Counted from the first letter of the stretch, positions 25,271 to 37,373 are shown. The stretch is DNA of 64,000 nt from Paramecium tetraurelia (GCF_000165425.1 NW_001799466.1:372001-436000); one strand, 5' to 3'. Program-made: numbers and translations. Notes: generated by a model from the sequence alone, not told the origin.

Positions 25271-25960
25271 TCATAACAATGTTTGCATAGATGAACAACC
25301 TTTCATTTTAGTACTTTGCTATCTCTTGAGTATTCTTGCTTGTATTATGTCTGCTTGTTAATTCAAATCCTATCTAACCTTTTGATCCGTACTTGTAGTA
25401 TTGGTTGTAAAATCTGTGACCATCGTATTGAGCATTTCAGCTAGAATAATTGTGAATGGGTTTTACATTGCTAATCAGCAGCTTCATGCAACTTGATTTA
25501 TAGGGTCACTTATTTGGATCTGAGTTTCTTATCCATAATCTATTGATCGGATAAAAGTGGGGGAGGCAGGTCTGAGATGGAGGATCTCTTCACAGGACTG
25601 ATAGTCTTGGAAGACTCAATTTCTGATCTGGAATTAATTATGAGCATCAGTGTTTTGGTTTCACTCAAAGCCTATTGGATCTTATCCAAAAAGTAATATT
25701 TGATAGGATCCTGTATATTATCAAAATACTCCACGCACTTTCTATTCATGAATATGCAACCATTACCTATACATAGCAAGAGCCTACTGCACAGCATCAA
25801 GTTGTGGTTCTTTGATTATGGCCTTCTCAAGAGATAGGAGATTATAGTAGAATTGTCTATCAATGGCATTTCCTTGTACAGGAAGGGACTTTTCATTGTT
25901 AGATTACCTCATAATTTGTTAATTATAAATAATTTTAACATTTTTATCATTTGCACTCAT
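25271..25960 (-). CDS. Hypothetical protein with C-terminal coiled coil
   Basis: Introns 25742-25766 and 25441-25466 give 212 residues. The N-terminal part is helical (FYYNLLSLEKAIIKEPQLDA); a short Ser/Pro-rich linker (KTISPVKRSSISDLPPPLLS) precedes a helical C-terminus (DQKVRQDLNQQADIIQARIL KRQ). No known family is recognised. Its ATG (25958-25960) overlaps the TGA of the SET-domain gene upstream by an ATGA tetranucleotide, so the true start may be internal at MRQSNNEK, 16 codons downstream. It is also possible that the two frames are one spliced gene, though I found no intron to join them. Confidence 0.72.
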
Positions 25961-27314
25961 TTGCTAAAAAAAGTGAGATTATTTTATAGTATGGTCATCT
26001 CATCCTTTTGAATTTTGAAAAGATCCTACAATTCTTTGCCAATAGGTTTAGATATTTGTTTGTAAGTGGACAAGATATTCTTGATGTTGTGAATCATAAA
26101 CTACTTAACCAACAATTCATTTTCTTCGCTGATTTTTTCTTGGAATGAATTGAATTCCAAAAGGGGGTTTTTAGAGAATTCCTCCTCAGTCAGAAAGTAT
26201 ATCCTTAGATACCTAAGAGAGTCAGTTATAAATGTTACTGCAATAGTTGTACATTAATTTTGTTAGCATACAAGGTCTATCTTTCAATGTTGGTGATTTC
26301 ACTTTGTCTCAGCCACTTTTACTTCTACTCAAAGAGCTATTCAGTGTAATTTATGGCTTTAGTGAAATCCAAATCTAAGGGCATTTCATTATAAGGATTG
26401 TCCTCCACAGTAATGCCATGTCTCATGAGTAGATCGTGATTACTCAAATTACCATAATTAATTGTTAATTTCTATTAAAATTGGGGAGTATTCTTACATC
26501 GCCTGGTTCAATTTGCTTCTTCGCACTGAAGTCAACGAAACTCATGTTTTCATGGCTCAAATAACAACCATCCAAGAAGCAATTTGGGTCGAAGGAGTGA
26601 TCAAATTGATAAACTAATGGACATACTATTTAGACTGATTGCATGTCAAAGTATTTAGGCTTTCTAGAATGTATTGATATTGGTCATACTGTGGATTGAA
26701 GCAAATTAAGGAGGCTCTGACAGCTTGGAACAATTTCAAAAATTCAAGGGCTGTCAAACCGTAAACTTTGCTCAATTGCAATTCATTATACATCGATTGA
26801 CATTGAAGGAGAGTGCCTTCTATCAGAGAACCCAAATTCCTCGAGGATATCAAATCAATCACTGTTTGAGGCCACAATAAGGGAGTATTGGGAGGTTGAA
26901 TCATGTTTGCAAATGGAGAGTGATTTAGTGATTGGTCTTTCTGGTGCACGAACACTTGCAGAATAATTTTGAGCAAGCCTGTGACCAAATACTACTATTC
27001 CACTTTTCCACCACATATTTTGTGAGCTATTTGTGATGCTATGGTCTAATTGATTTGCAACTACATACCTGAAGTTCTTGTGATTTCCTGTTGTCACAAC
27101 CGACGAATTCCACACTTGTGAAACACTTCTCCGTCGAAATCAGCATTATCTATTGATTTGCCTTTACTTGCTAAGCTGCATACATCCCTTTTCTGAAATC
27201 GATGGATTGCATCACTCGCAAATAAGTAGGAGGCATCTTCAACCACTTCAAATACTATTGACCCAACAAACTGCCATAATTAGATGTTAGCCCAGCTATT
27301 AATTTCTCTTGCAT
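25957..27314 (-). CDS. SET-domain protein (SETD3/Rubisco-LSMT-like methyltransferase)
   Basis: Introns 27046-27068, 26664-26689, 26472-26497 and 26213-26238 give 418 residues. The split SET domain is visible: FRKGMYAAQQVKANQQIMLI at the N-terminus, then a helical insert, then VYQFDHSFDPNCFLDGCYLS (the conserved D-H/N-P element) and the catalytic INYGNLSNHDLLMRHGI. A helical C-terminal region of the Rubs-substrate-binding type follows. Members methylate lysine or histidine on non-histone proteins, such as actin for SETD3. The target here cannot be read from sequence. The 18-bp GT...TAG stretch at the VKANQQ region is retained because it encodes conserved residues. Confidence 0.87.
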
Positions 27315-27486
27315 TTAATTAATAATTATAATTAAATTCCTTATTTATATATATATAATTATAATATATATATAAAATATATATTAATATATATGCATAA
27401 ATACCAAAGCATTTCTTGATATCTACATAATATATCTCACGCATATTTATTAAAACCTAATTCGTTTATATTTATTTAACACACGT

Positions 27487-27657
27487 TCATTTCCCCTTTC
27501 GTTCTAACTTATCTACCTCCAAACTCTCGTTTAAGCCATCCTGATCTCATCTCCTATGGACTTTAAGTTCAATCAGATCGGTATTCAACTTTTTCTTCTC
27601 CCTGGTCTTCCTACTCTCACAAATACACTGATTGGTGAGTCTTCTTTCATTCCCCAT
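27487..27657 (-). CDS. Small basic ORF, possible short gene
   Basis: An ATG-started frame (MGNERRLTNQCICESRKTRE...) would stop at an in-frame TGA, but a 21-bp GT...CAG stretch over that TGA restores it, giving 49 residues ending in LNESLEVDKLERKGK. Composition is basic then leucine-spaced, a little like a basic leucine zipper, but the Asn-to-Arg spacing of a real bZIP is one residue short. It may be a small gene, a remnant, or an unrecognised exon. Confidence is low. Confidence 0.3.
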
Positions 27658-27768
27658 CGAATAAATTCAAATTGTATAACTTTTTGAAGGTCCCAATATT
27701 CGATGGATCAGAAATTCAAAAATCATAAGTTTACTAAATGCAAAACAAACATATATGAGAATTAATAA

Positions 27769-28360
27769 TCAATTGAAATAAGAATGGACTCTGTGCACAA
27801 ATTGGGATAACAAATCTGTTATTTCTGGAAAAAAGTTCATCTCATCTATGATTTAAGTTAGATCACTGCATTCTACCCTGTCGCTATCTCGCTTGCAATT
27901 CAGTCTTCGGTACTCACTATTAATCAATAAATGTATAGACATACCTTCCCAAAGTCTAATCCCATCTGAATCGAAGGTATTTATAATATCTATTCTTTAT
28001 TGCATTTTAGTTCCTATCACTAAAGTATTTGGCTATATCACCAAACTTCGGGCCGTGCTCGAGTACGAGAGATAAGATTTTTTTGTCTTCCTCGAAGTTG
28101 AATGGATTATTATTATTCATATCTGTTATTTTATTGTTTCTTCTCTTCTTTTTGTAATGGAAGTCCATCCTCTTCTTCTTCTTCTTTATCTTCTTCCCCT
28201 GCTCATTGAGGGGAGAAACATCCAATTCCATAAGTTGTGTTAGAGAAGGATTTTCCTGATTCATGAGAAGTAAAGAAGAAGAATTATCCTCATGAGACCC
28301 GTCATCCCTTTCCAACTGCAGGAAGTTGATGTAATTTTATTCGTTTGCACAATCTTACAT
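27769..28360 (-). CDS. Myb/SANT-domain protein (copy 1)
   Basis: One intron (27917-27944) gives 187 residues. A basic nuclear-localisation-like stretch (KKIKKKKKRMDFHYKKKRRN) is followed by a single Myb/SANT repeat: FNFEEDKKILSLVLEHGPKF, GDIAKYFSDRNQNAIKNRYY and KYLRFRWD. Helix 3 (NAIKNRYYKYLR) matches DNA-contacting Myb helices. A transcription-factor or chromatin role is likely. The start ATG at 28358-28360 extends the frame upstream of the basic region. A closely similar gene lies at 33522-34070. Confidence 0.85.
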
Positions 28361-29187
28361 TAAATTTAATATGAAATTAGCAATTTACTGCATCGGCATT
28401 TATATTATTGAATAATTATAAAATCTTTTTTTATTTGCATATATTAATACAGTCTTAGTAATACTTATAAATTAATCGAATATTGTTCAGTTGGTAAAGA
28501 TATTTTCCATTTAATTAATATTTAGTAACTTTCTATAATTGCATATGATTAATTATACGTATTAGTATTAACACTCATTTTTACTTAAACAAGTACAAAG
28601 TCTTCATTCTCTCCTCCAACTATGTTTTCCAAACATTATAATTAAGCAACTAAACTTGCTACCATTATAATGTACCACAAAAACCGTACTTTTTACAATT
28701 ATTTCTTAAAATAAAATGGAGAACTTGAACCCCTCCCCCAAGGCTACCCTAAGTTGTCTGTAATTGAAAAATATAACTTTTTAATGTTTTTCGTAAGAGT
28801 CTTCTAATAAGAATTCATTTTTAAGATAAATCAAATTTCTTCGTCAGTTTATTTGTGAATTTATAAAACTCAATATTGTAATATTCTAAGTTGTATTAAA
28901 ATGGAAACCATTTGGTGGAGAAATTCGAGAATGAAGACTTGTAAATATAGAACAATACATAATATGCATTGTCAAACACATAAAGTTTTTTTATTTTTTT
29001 TCATAATATTTTTATTCATTTGAATAGGACGATTTTTTATATAATTATATTTGAAGTAATTGTAATTCCTACCTTAGTTTACTCTTATCTATGTATATCA
29101 GCACAAAAAGAAGGATATACGAAGAGAGAAGTTATAATGAACCTTTGATTAATTATCACGAAAAATAATATATATTATTAATTAAAT
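28361..29187. other. Intergenic, AT-rich
   Basis: About 830 bp between two divergent genes (Myb and pecanex). All frames are broken by TGA. Poly-T and poly-A tracts are common. A slightly GC-richer patch at about 28715-28755 was looked at for a tRNA T-arm but does not form a tRNA. Confidence 0.5.
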
Positions 29188-32141
29188 ATGAATTAAACTG
29201 CTACAGTTCTCACTATATAAAAAAGAAAACACTTACTATACGCTTGTTTAGCCTCTCTTTTTGGAGGATATTAATTGTACCTGCCAACCAAGGCGTACAT
29301 TATATAGGTAGAATTCATCCTAAGGAGTAGGTTATAATATAATTAGCAGCTGTAATTCAACCCTATCTCATTGCAAAATTTTTGGATAACTACATTGTTG
29401 TATTAATAGTACCTGCATTTATCAATTTGCAACTATAGTTCATCATGAATTATTTCACAGCGAATGAGCATCGCAAATCAGGAAAATAGGTTGGAATGTA
29501 AATTGGAATGCTGTTTTTTTAAACTCTAGTAACTGCTTCAGCTATCAAATATGAAGGAACCGTTATTGATGCAGTTGTATTTTTTTTCTTGTTTCCTCGT
29601 GAATAAAATGTTGAACTTGGATTTACTCAATTGGAGTTATACTCCAGATCCAGTTACGCTCTCTTGTTTCTAACTCTGATTCTGATTTTGACTCATGCTA
29701 ACAGAATGATCATAGCCAATATAATCAGGTACATCTATTATTTCACACCAATACTCATTTGGATCGGATTGTTTGGATAGTTTTCCTAATTGTATGTATA
29801 TTTAAGAATTGAATTAGTTTAGAATATGTGTGTGAACAATTCAATTTTCTAATGGGATCATCCTATCAATCAAGTCAGAAACGCACATATTTAACAGTAT
29901 TATTAAATGTTGCATTGATTGCAATTTGTTTAGGATTATCATACATAGATGAGCAGAGAATTGCAATAATTATAAGTGGTTGTTTGATAAACATCAAAAT
30001 GTTCAATATTTTTGGATCCATAAATTAAGATCAGAAACAACTTTACAAACAGCAAAATCTTGATAGATTATATCTGTTTTACAATCTATTAAGTTCAATT
30101 TTGAATGTAATTTCAACCATTTTATGCGGGACATTGGCATCCTCTTACTATAAGGAATTATATTATGCTATAATTGTTTTGTTTACAATTTACATGATAA
30201 TTCAATTCCAATTTCAATAATATGTGAAATACTATAAAATCTTTTATGCTGCTATTGAATATGCATGTATATCTATGATGGATTATGAGTTTGAAGGCAT
30301 CTTCGCTTAAAGATTATTAGAATGTACGACTATAATCAGATTGTACAGTCTGATCCACTCAAATCCCACCTATTTATTTTTCGAATAATTAGTGTGTTTT
30401 ATCGTTTCATTCACTACAAGTTATTCGATGGCTTACTGTTAATTGATTGGGTTCTTGGTGTAGATAGCTTTGAGATTTGGAATAAGAACGAAATCTCGAT
30501 TTGTAATATGGATAATAGCAAAGTAACTTTCAATTAAAGTAGATTAGTTATAAGATGTTGACAGTGAAGAAGTAGAAAGTAGAGGGAGCAGCACTTATTA
30601 CATCTTTGTAATTATTAATGTGTCCCATAACATTCTTTATTATGCTTATTTCCAGCATCTTAGACAGTCCTTACATGCCATTGTTGGGATTGCCCATTTT
30701 CTATTTTTCATCTTTGAGACCTTTTAGAAATACAATTCATATATAGAAACACTTGAGTAATTCAGCAGAGGGCTAAATCTACAATTTCTATTTGAGTAAG
30801 TCATACAACAAATTATTGGGTTCTCAGCCTTTGTGGAGTCATTATTTAATACGAATAGGGAAATACCTGGGAGTAGTGTAAGTCTTAGAATATTAAGGAG
30901 GATATGCAGTCATTCAATTTAAGGGTTTGGAATCCTAGGATACCACAAGTTGTCATAGCATAGAGGCTAGGGAGGTTGATAGATTGGTTAATGCATAGGA
31001 TTGCGGATCATATTTTGGAAGTGCCTTAACTTTACAAAATCAATTCTCAGTTCCTGGTTATGAGGAAAATTAGTTGACTTTAACAGGGATTATAGAAGCC
31101 ACTGAATTTGTTAGTGGATTTAAAACAATATATTTAAAGATGTTATGTTATTAAGCTTAAAAGTTAACTGAGACTAATAAGAAATCCATTATTGAATTAT
31201 CGAAGAGATTCGAAGGTCCTGAACATCCATTCCCCAATTAATTTGCAGATTTAATTGAATTAAAAACTAATTTCTTATCATTTATGAGCGAAGACTTAGA
31301 ATAAGATGAGGGAATGAAATAATAAAATACACAGCACTCTAAAAAGCAACTTCAATCCAATAGGGATGAAATCACTAGTATGTTGGAAGAATTAGATGAT
31401 GATAATTATCTACAAAATTAGAATTTACACCAATACTAAAATAAGAATTTTAATCATCAATAGAACATTAATCTGTCTGGAGGATTTTATAATCACATTT
31501 AGAGAACAATTCTGTATATTTATTAAGTTTCATTGAGAGATTTAGATTTCAATTTTGAGGGTCGAATAAATTAGATAGTGTTGTTTGATTTATTCAAAAA
31601 TTCGAACAGTCTTTTTGAACAGCATCAAATGAAGGGAGTTGATAAGATTCTGTCAGAGATCGCCACATTAGCCATTCGAAGTGCTTTGAAAATAAGTCTA
31701 GATTTTTACTCAATTGAATAACATTTGAGAATTGAAGATACTTAATTGTTGTAAGAATTGGAGGGAATGAAGGAATGTTTTGTTGGAATGGGCAGTGATG
31801 AAGGTTGGTAAAAAGCCATGATCTAGAATTTTCTGCTCTGGTCCTTGGGCTATGATGCTAGTTAAAACCAGTTGAAGGTCTATCGACAATCATATACTAA
31901 TATCAATTGTTAAGTGTTCCGATTTGATAGTGAAGTGGTCCGGGGAATAGAAGCCAATTTATAGATGGAGATGTTGTTTGCCACCAATGATGATGACGAA
32001 CGGTATATATACGAATGATTAAGTAGATATTCTATTTAAACACATGAGTAGTTTTTTAGAAACATTATCATTGAAGGTTCTGAATTCCCTTTAGGATATG
32101 CTCCATTCTATTCGGGACCAGTAGTAATTAGTTTAAGATGA
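29188..32141 (+). CDS. Pecanex-family multi-pass membrane protein
   Basis: Introns 29308-29330, 29792-29817, 30523-30547 and 32003-32026 give 951 residues. The N-terminal half has many membrane helices (LLFLTLILILTHANRMIIAN, LIWIGLFG, LNVALIAICLGLSYI, LYYAIIVLFTIYMII). The C-terminal half carries the pecanex domain: SSILDSPYMPLLGLPIFYFS followed by SLRPF, then QGGYAVIQFKGLESQDTTSC, the DEGWQKAMIQNFLLWSLGYD segment and finally SEFPLGYAPFYSGPVV. Pecanex proteins of animals localise to the ER and Golgi and influence Notch maturation; there is no Notch in ciliates, so the ancestral role is unknown. Frame changes at each intron are confirmed by the family motifs. Confidence 0.92.
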
Positions 32142-32180
32142 AAATTATTTCTTATTTTTATATATTAAAAATACTAAATT

Positions 32181-33133
32181 ATGTATCAACAAAACTAAGT
32201 TATGTATCAATAATAGCAACCTCCACCTCAATAGCATCGTGATTATAATGTTCCACCACCCGGTAAGTGAGTAGTTCAATTCCATATCTTAGGGTACAAG
32301 GCTCCTCGTTACCCCAGGGAAGAGTTACCTGAGAATTAAGAGCAGAATCTCGACTTGGGTGGTTCCTATTAATCCTACCTTTACAACTGTGGAGAATGCT
32401 GCGGTAATTGCAAGGCTGTTTGTCCCTGTAATCCCTGTGTGGAATATCCCTATGTGTAGGTAGAGCAAAGTTTTGTTGGAGTGTATTTACGTTTTGGAAA
32501 GTACATCAAGACAGGTAACAATTATGTTTAATGGAAGTTCAACCTGGATTAATTTACATCAATCCTTGTACTGATACAATTCAGAAGGTGGATTGCAAAG
32601 TTCAGATGATCGATTGTCCTAGACAACAAGTGATGACTAAAGACAATATTTTAGTGAGCATTGATGCAACTGTTTATTATAGAATAGTGATACCAAGACG
32701 ATCCATATTTTATATCAACGATCTCCATTAAGCAGTTACGCAATTAACATTGGCCACTATCAAGAGCATTGCTGGATCCCACACTTTATAGGATTTGTTG
32801 GAGAAGAGAGCTGAAGTTTAATAGCAAATTGAAGGGTTCGTAGATGAACATGTCTGGGAATGGGGTATTGACATTGAGAACATGTTGATTAAAGATATTC
32901 AATTGAATGCTGATTTATAAAACACATTGTCAATGGCAGCCAAAGAACAAAGAGCAGCTTAAGCGAAAGTCATATCTGCTTAAGGTGATGTGCAATCAGC
33001 AAAACTTATGAGATAAGCTGCAGAACTATTAGATTCAAAGGCAGCTATGCAAATTAGATATCTTGATACAATTACTACTTTGGGATAGTAAGGATCCACT
33101 AAAGTCGTATTGCTACCAACTGATTCTAAATGA
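32181..33133 (+). CDS. Stomatin-like SPFH-domain protein
   Basis: Introns 32263-32292 and 32515-32537 give 299 residues. After a Gln/Pro-rich N-terminus comes a dense cysteine cluster (CGECCGNCKAVCPCNPC), a likely site of multiple palmitoylation. The SPFH/PHB domain follows: SFVGVYLRFGKYIKT, VQPGLIYINPCTD, CPRQQVMTKDNILVSIDATV and the stomatin box YYRIVIPRRSIFYINDLHQA with VTQLTLATIKSIAGSHTLQD. The C-terminus has the helical AAKEQRAAQAKVISAQGD stretch of stomatins. These proteins oligomerise on the inner membrane face and organise lipid domains and channels. The gene starts 39 bp after pecanex. Confidence 0.95.
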
Positions 33134-33521
33134 TACATTAATATATATTATTATTACATCTATTTATTTATTCATCTTTTAGATATTATAGTAAACTTAT
33201 AGAATAATTAAATTACATTACTCTAAGATTGACTTAGTAGATAATAAACATTACATTTGATAAGATTTAAGTGAACTCATCAATGTGGATGATCGATAAA
33301 GAGATATATCTATTATTAATTGATCTATATATAAACTGGAGTATCAAAAATTTAAGAATTAAAATTATGATAGAGAGGCTTTTATTAGTGGTCAAAATGA
33401 GAATAAACTAATTTCTGAATTCTTTTGAAATTTTAGTGTTTTTATATTTTTGATTCATTATTGATACTTTATTAAAGCCAGTCTCATAGAGAATATAGTG
33501 ACTTAGAATAATAGGATTTAT
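33134..33521. other. Intergenic, AT-rich
   Basis: About 390 bp between two converging genes (stomatin and Myb copy 2). TGA occurs in all frames; no RNA gene or repeat was recognised. Confidence 0.5.
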
Positions 33522-34070
33522 TCAAAATAAAATTTATGAATAGATATTTTCATCGCTAAGCTCTTGCAAGCAATCCATACTGTGTTGATTTTCCATTTCT
33601 CTATCTGATGCATTCAGATGACCATAGGCCCTAGAAATCTTAAAATATTTCTTACTGTCCCAAAATAGCATCCCACTGGAAGCGCAAGGTCTTGTAATAT
33701 CTATTCTTCACCATGCTCAAGGTCCTGCTAGGGAAGCTTTTAGCGATTTTATAGAACTTTGGTCCCAACTCCAAGACTTAAAGAAGAATTTGTCTATCTT
33801 CTACATAATTGAATGGAATTGGTTGATGCTTTCTATTCTAATTAAAGATTAAATCAATTTGGTTACAATTTTCTTTGTGGTTGGCCTTCTTCTTCTCCTA
33901 TCGTGTATGACTTGTCTTCTTCTTCTCTTGCGAGGTTTCTTCAGAGGCAATTTTTGAATCGGATTGTAATAATCATTAGGTGCATTATCCCCCTCAAAAT
34001 TGAACGTTTCAACACTCTCGACTGAATGATATTCACAACTGCTTACTTATTTGGATCTCCTCTTGGGCAT
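33522..34070 (-). CDS. Myb/SANT-domain protein (copy 2)
   Basis: Introns 33838-33866 and 33631-33655 give 164 residues. The N-terminus is basic (LKKPRKRRRRQVIHDRRRRR), followed by one Myb/SANT repeat: PFNYVEDRQILLQVLELGPK, FYKIAKSFPSRTLSMVKNRY and YKTLRFQWDAILGQ. The repeat aligns residue by residue with the gene at 27769-28360 (PFNFEEDKKILSLVLEHGPK), so the two are paralogues, 5 kb apart. Likely nuclear DNA-binding proteins. The frame changes at the 29-bp intron, which is confirmed by this alignment. Confidence 0.86.
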
Positions 34071-35671
34071 TTTCAAAAGGAAATTCAGTTAATTATTACT
34101 AGGCAGTCATACAATGAGTTTATAGAAAGTCTAGGGTTATGATAATCTAGTACTTGGTTAGACTCCGAGAAAGTCGGTAGATTACATATATTGGAAGAAG
34201 AGGAGAGTGGAGATTAGGTTTATTTTATTAACACAATATTCATCGAACCAAAATGATTTAAAAATGCTAAAAAAACGATTTTGATAAATCTTATTAATTA
34301 TCCAAGAATTTTTTATTACGTAAATACTAAAGGCATTTTACTGCTAAGTATCAAAATTTGTAGAATACTTTAGATATATTGAATGATAAAACTGAATCAA
34401 AATTTTACAACTGAAACCATCGAAAAGAAGAATCAATATTCTTTTGGAATTTCCTTCAACTCTTCCATCGCAATTCATATGAATATTCGTATGCTGGAAT
34501 CACCGAAAAGTCTTTACATTACTTTAAATTGATTATTCGTTCTTTCTGTCTCTATATCAATTTTACTTGTATTCTCTTTACCAGGTATTTTAAGTAAATT
34601 AAAATAAATTTAAGCATTTTTTTATAAAACACTGAAATATTTTTTCATACTAATTCATTTGAACATGCAGGAAGATTATCAATTAAAATGCATTCTACGA
34701 TCATTTTCCAGTTTATCTTCCCTTTGAAATCCTAATGAAAGAAAATTATTTTTTAAATTATCTATTATAATACTTATCCAACAAAATTTCATAATAAGAC
34801 ACAAAGATCAAATCTCATTTATGTGTTTGAAGTTAAATAAATATATGAATGAATTAGATTAGATTAGTATTAAAACAATTCAAATGAATTATTGAAAAAG
34901 TCAAAAAACTTAAAATATATATATATAATTTTTAAGGGAATGCAGGATAATTAAAATCACCTTTAGAGTAAGAAATTTGATTATATAACTTATTTTGCAG
35001 ATAATCTTATAATAGCAAATCTTTATATAATCATCAATGTCATGAAATAAACTCATTAATTTATGTGATAATTTCAATTTACTTTAAAACCAATATGGTT
35101 TAAAGTTTGACCAATTTAAAGCAGAATAAAATATAAACAAAGACTCATAAATAATAATTATAGAGTATTATTAAGATAGTAGTAACTTATTTAGTAAATA
35201 CTATCATAGATTAAAATTAATATAATTTTCATGTAACAATTAAAAGAAATGATTCTTTACTAAATATACTCTTTCTTTATATGTTAAATATAAAATTCAA
35301 ATTTGAATCATTCTTCTCTTTGATTGAGATATAATTTTGAAATTGAGAATCAAATTACATAATCTTTGACATAGCTTAGATTAGGTAAGAATTAATTAAT
35401 CTGCTTGATACAATCTGTATTATTGAGGGTTACTTATCTACTTCATTTCTCATATTCACATCTAAAATATATTGTAATCAATCTTATTTGCTGCCAATTT
35501 TATTTTCATAAATTTATCTCCGTCTATTAAGCACTAAAAATGCACCTCGTAATACCATTATATACTCTTTAATTAATTAATATAATTTATTGAGATTCTC
35601 TTACATTTCTTATTATCAACAAAATGCATGGTTTTAATTTATATATCTCAAATATTTTGATATTTATTATA
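34071..35671. other. Long intergenic region
   Basis: About 1.6 kb, the longest gene-free stretch in the first 54 kb. The part next to the Myb start (about 34089-34225) is less AT-rich and contains short hairpins, AGTCTA...TAGACT at about 34127-34163 and CCGA...TCGG just after. The rest is AT-rich with TGA in every frame. No tRNA, snRNA or repeat family was recognised. Confidence 0.5.
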
Positions 35672-36265
35672 ATGAAGACAATAGCGAAGTAAATTGAATT
35701 TTCACATTAGACCAGGATCGATTAAGATAAACATAAACAAAGATGATTATTAGGAATATAGAATTGTGATGCTTGGGGATATGTCTGTGGGTAAGACATC
35801 AATTTTGGACAGATATATTAATCGCAATTTTTCTGAGAAGCACAATTAAACAATAGCAGTTGATTTGAGACATGTACAGGCATCATCAAATATAACTGTA
35901 AGTTATGTTAATTAAATAACTGAAAGTTAAACTTTTGGGATTTTAGTGGAGAATAACAGTTTTGGAACGTCAGAAAGGAGTTTTATGAGGATGCCAATAT
36001 GATAATCTTGGTTTTTGATTTGGCATCTCGTAAGAGTTTTAACAGTCTGAACGAGTGGACTTAAGAAGCCAATAATATGGGAGCTACCAAATTACCCGTA
36101 TTGGTTGTGGGCAATAAGCAGGATAAGAGGAATATCTCGGAGAACGAAGGGTAAGATTGGGCAAAGCAGAGATCCTATCATTACATAGAGGTGTCGGCTT
36201 TGTAGAACAGTAATATTGATTCGATGTTTAAATTGATCAAGGACATATTGTCTTAAAAAAAGTGA
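35672..36265 (+). CDS. RJL/Rab-like small GTPase
   Basis: Introns 35689-35710 and 35898-35926 give 180 residues. GTPase motifs: P-loop GDMSVGKTS, switch I region TIAVDLRHV, switch II WDFSGEQQFWNVRKEFY, NKQD (N/TKxD) and EVSAL. The stretch NVRKEFYEDANMIILVFDLA with KSFNSLNEW matches the RJL (DNAJC27/RBJ) subfamily better than classical Rabs. The usual catalytic Gln after DxxG is Glu here, as RJLs also depart from the Rab pattern. No C-terminal cysteine is present (ends LSQKK), so it is not prenylated, which also fits RJL. RJLs occur mainly in flagellated or ciliated species. Subfamily assignment is by eye. Confidence 0.82.
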
Positions 36266-36333
36266 TAAAATATTATATTTATATTATAATTTGCATGTAG
36301 AACACTAATAAGTAAGTTAGAGAATCTTGGAAG

Positions 36334-37373
36334 ATGTCATTAATCAATAAATTTGGTTTGGCTGAAGTCATCGAACATAATCTCATTTTTTAGCCTCCTA
36401 AACCAAATTATCATATTAAAAATAGCTCAGATTTTAATGGTTTAGAGTTCAGCGTAGAACTGAAAGGCCATTGGGTCAGCTTGAATAAGCTGTGCAATCT
36501 CAAGCACAGGGTTTCCATTTTGAAAGAAGTGGAAAATAATGTAATTGTCTCATATGTTCCGATAATTCATTATTCGTGCAATTCTGATAGGGTTATCATC
36601 CTATCTCACAGCAATGCAATGGATTTGACCCTAGCATCGAGATGGGCCTCTAAGATTTGTGAGTTGTATGAGGTAGATGTGATGTGTTATGATTACTCGG
36701 GATATGGAATTACAAAACAAACAATGAAACCATCTGAGTATTTTTGGTATCTAATAGATTGGGCATTTCAAGAGACCTCTCCAATGTAGTGGCTCTAGCT
36801 TAACATCAGTACGACCACATATTTTTGTGGGGATTCTCCATTGGTTCTTATCCGACAGTTGATGTAGCTACGCAATTCTAACTTTCTGGAATCATTCTAT
36901 AAGCTCCATTAGCCTCGTTGGGTAGAATTATAGACAATCGCAATTCGTTTTACTCAGAACATGATAAGTTTTCAAATCAAGCCATCATAAACAAAATCAC
37001 TGCTCCAGTCTTGATCTTCCATGGAACCAAGGACAACATAATAAAGATCAACCATTCAGAACAACTATCGAAATGTTGCTAGAATTTATTTGCATTTATC
37101 AAAGTAGAAGGAGCAAATCACAATGATATTGGAATTGCAGCTGAAACCCAGGATTCAGAGGTGTATAAATCAATTAGGGAACTGCTTCATAGTGAAAAGA
37201 GTCCGCCCATTAAGAGGGTGTTTGAATTATCATTAAAATATGATAATCTGACTATTCTTGATCACATTGGGGACCAAAAAATGTACTAAAGCAATTTGCC
37301 AACCTAAAACAAGAAGGAAATCAATAAAAAATGCGATGGTTAAGGTTGTTAATTATTTTGCATAAAATTTTGA
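36334..37373 (+). CDS. Alpha/beta hydrolase, ABHD17-like
   Basis: One 20-bp intron (36738-36757) gives 339 residues. The hydrolase core reads RVIILSHSNAMDL (oxyanion region), DVMCYDYSGYGIT, then YDHIFLWGFSIGSYPTVDVA with the nucleophile Ser in GFSIGS, followed by SGIILQAPLAS. The catalytic Asp is in VLIFHGTKDNII and the His in EGANHNDI. The SH-N-A and YSGYG elements are those of ABHD17/FAM108 and bem46-like enzymes. ABHD17 proteins remove palmitate from membrane proteins; whether this one does is inference. There is no clear N-terminal cysteine cluster for anchoring. It lies 68 bp after the RJL gene. Confidence 0.9.

Noticed and set aside
27155..27172. 18-bp intron in the SET-domain gene
   Set aside because: The stretch encodes VKANQQ, which fits the conserved SET N-terminal strand, so it is kept as coding.
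28715..28755. tRNA on the minus strand (GGGGTTCAAGTTC resembles a T-arm)
   Set aside because: No matching acceptor stem, D-arm or anticodon arm could be formed.
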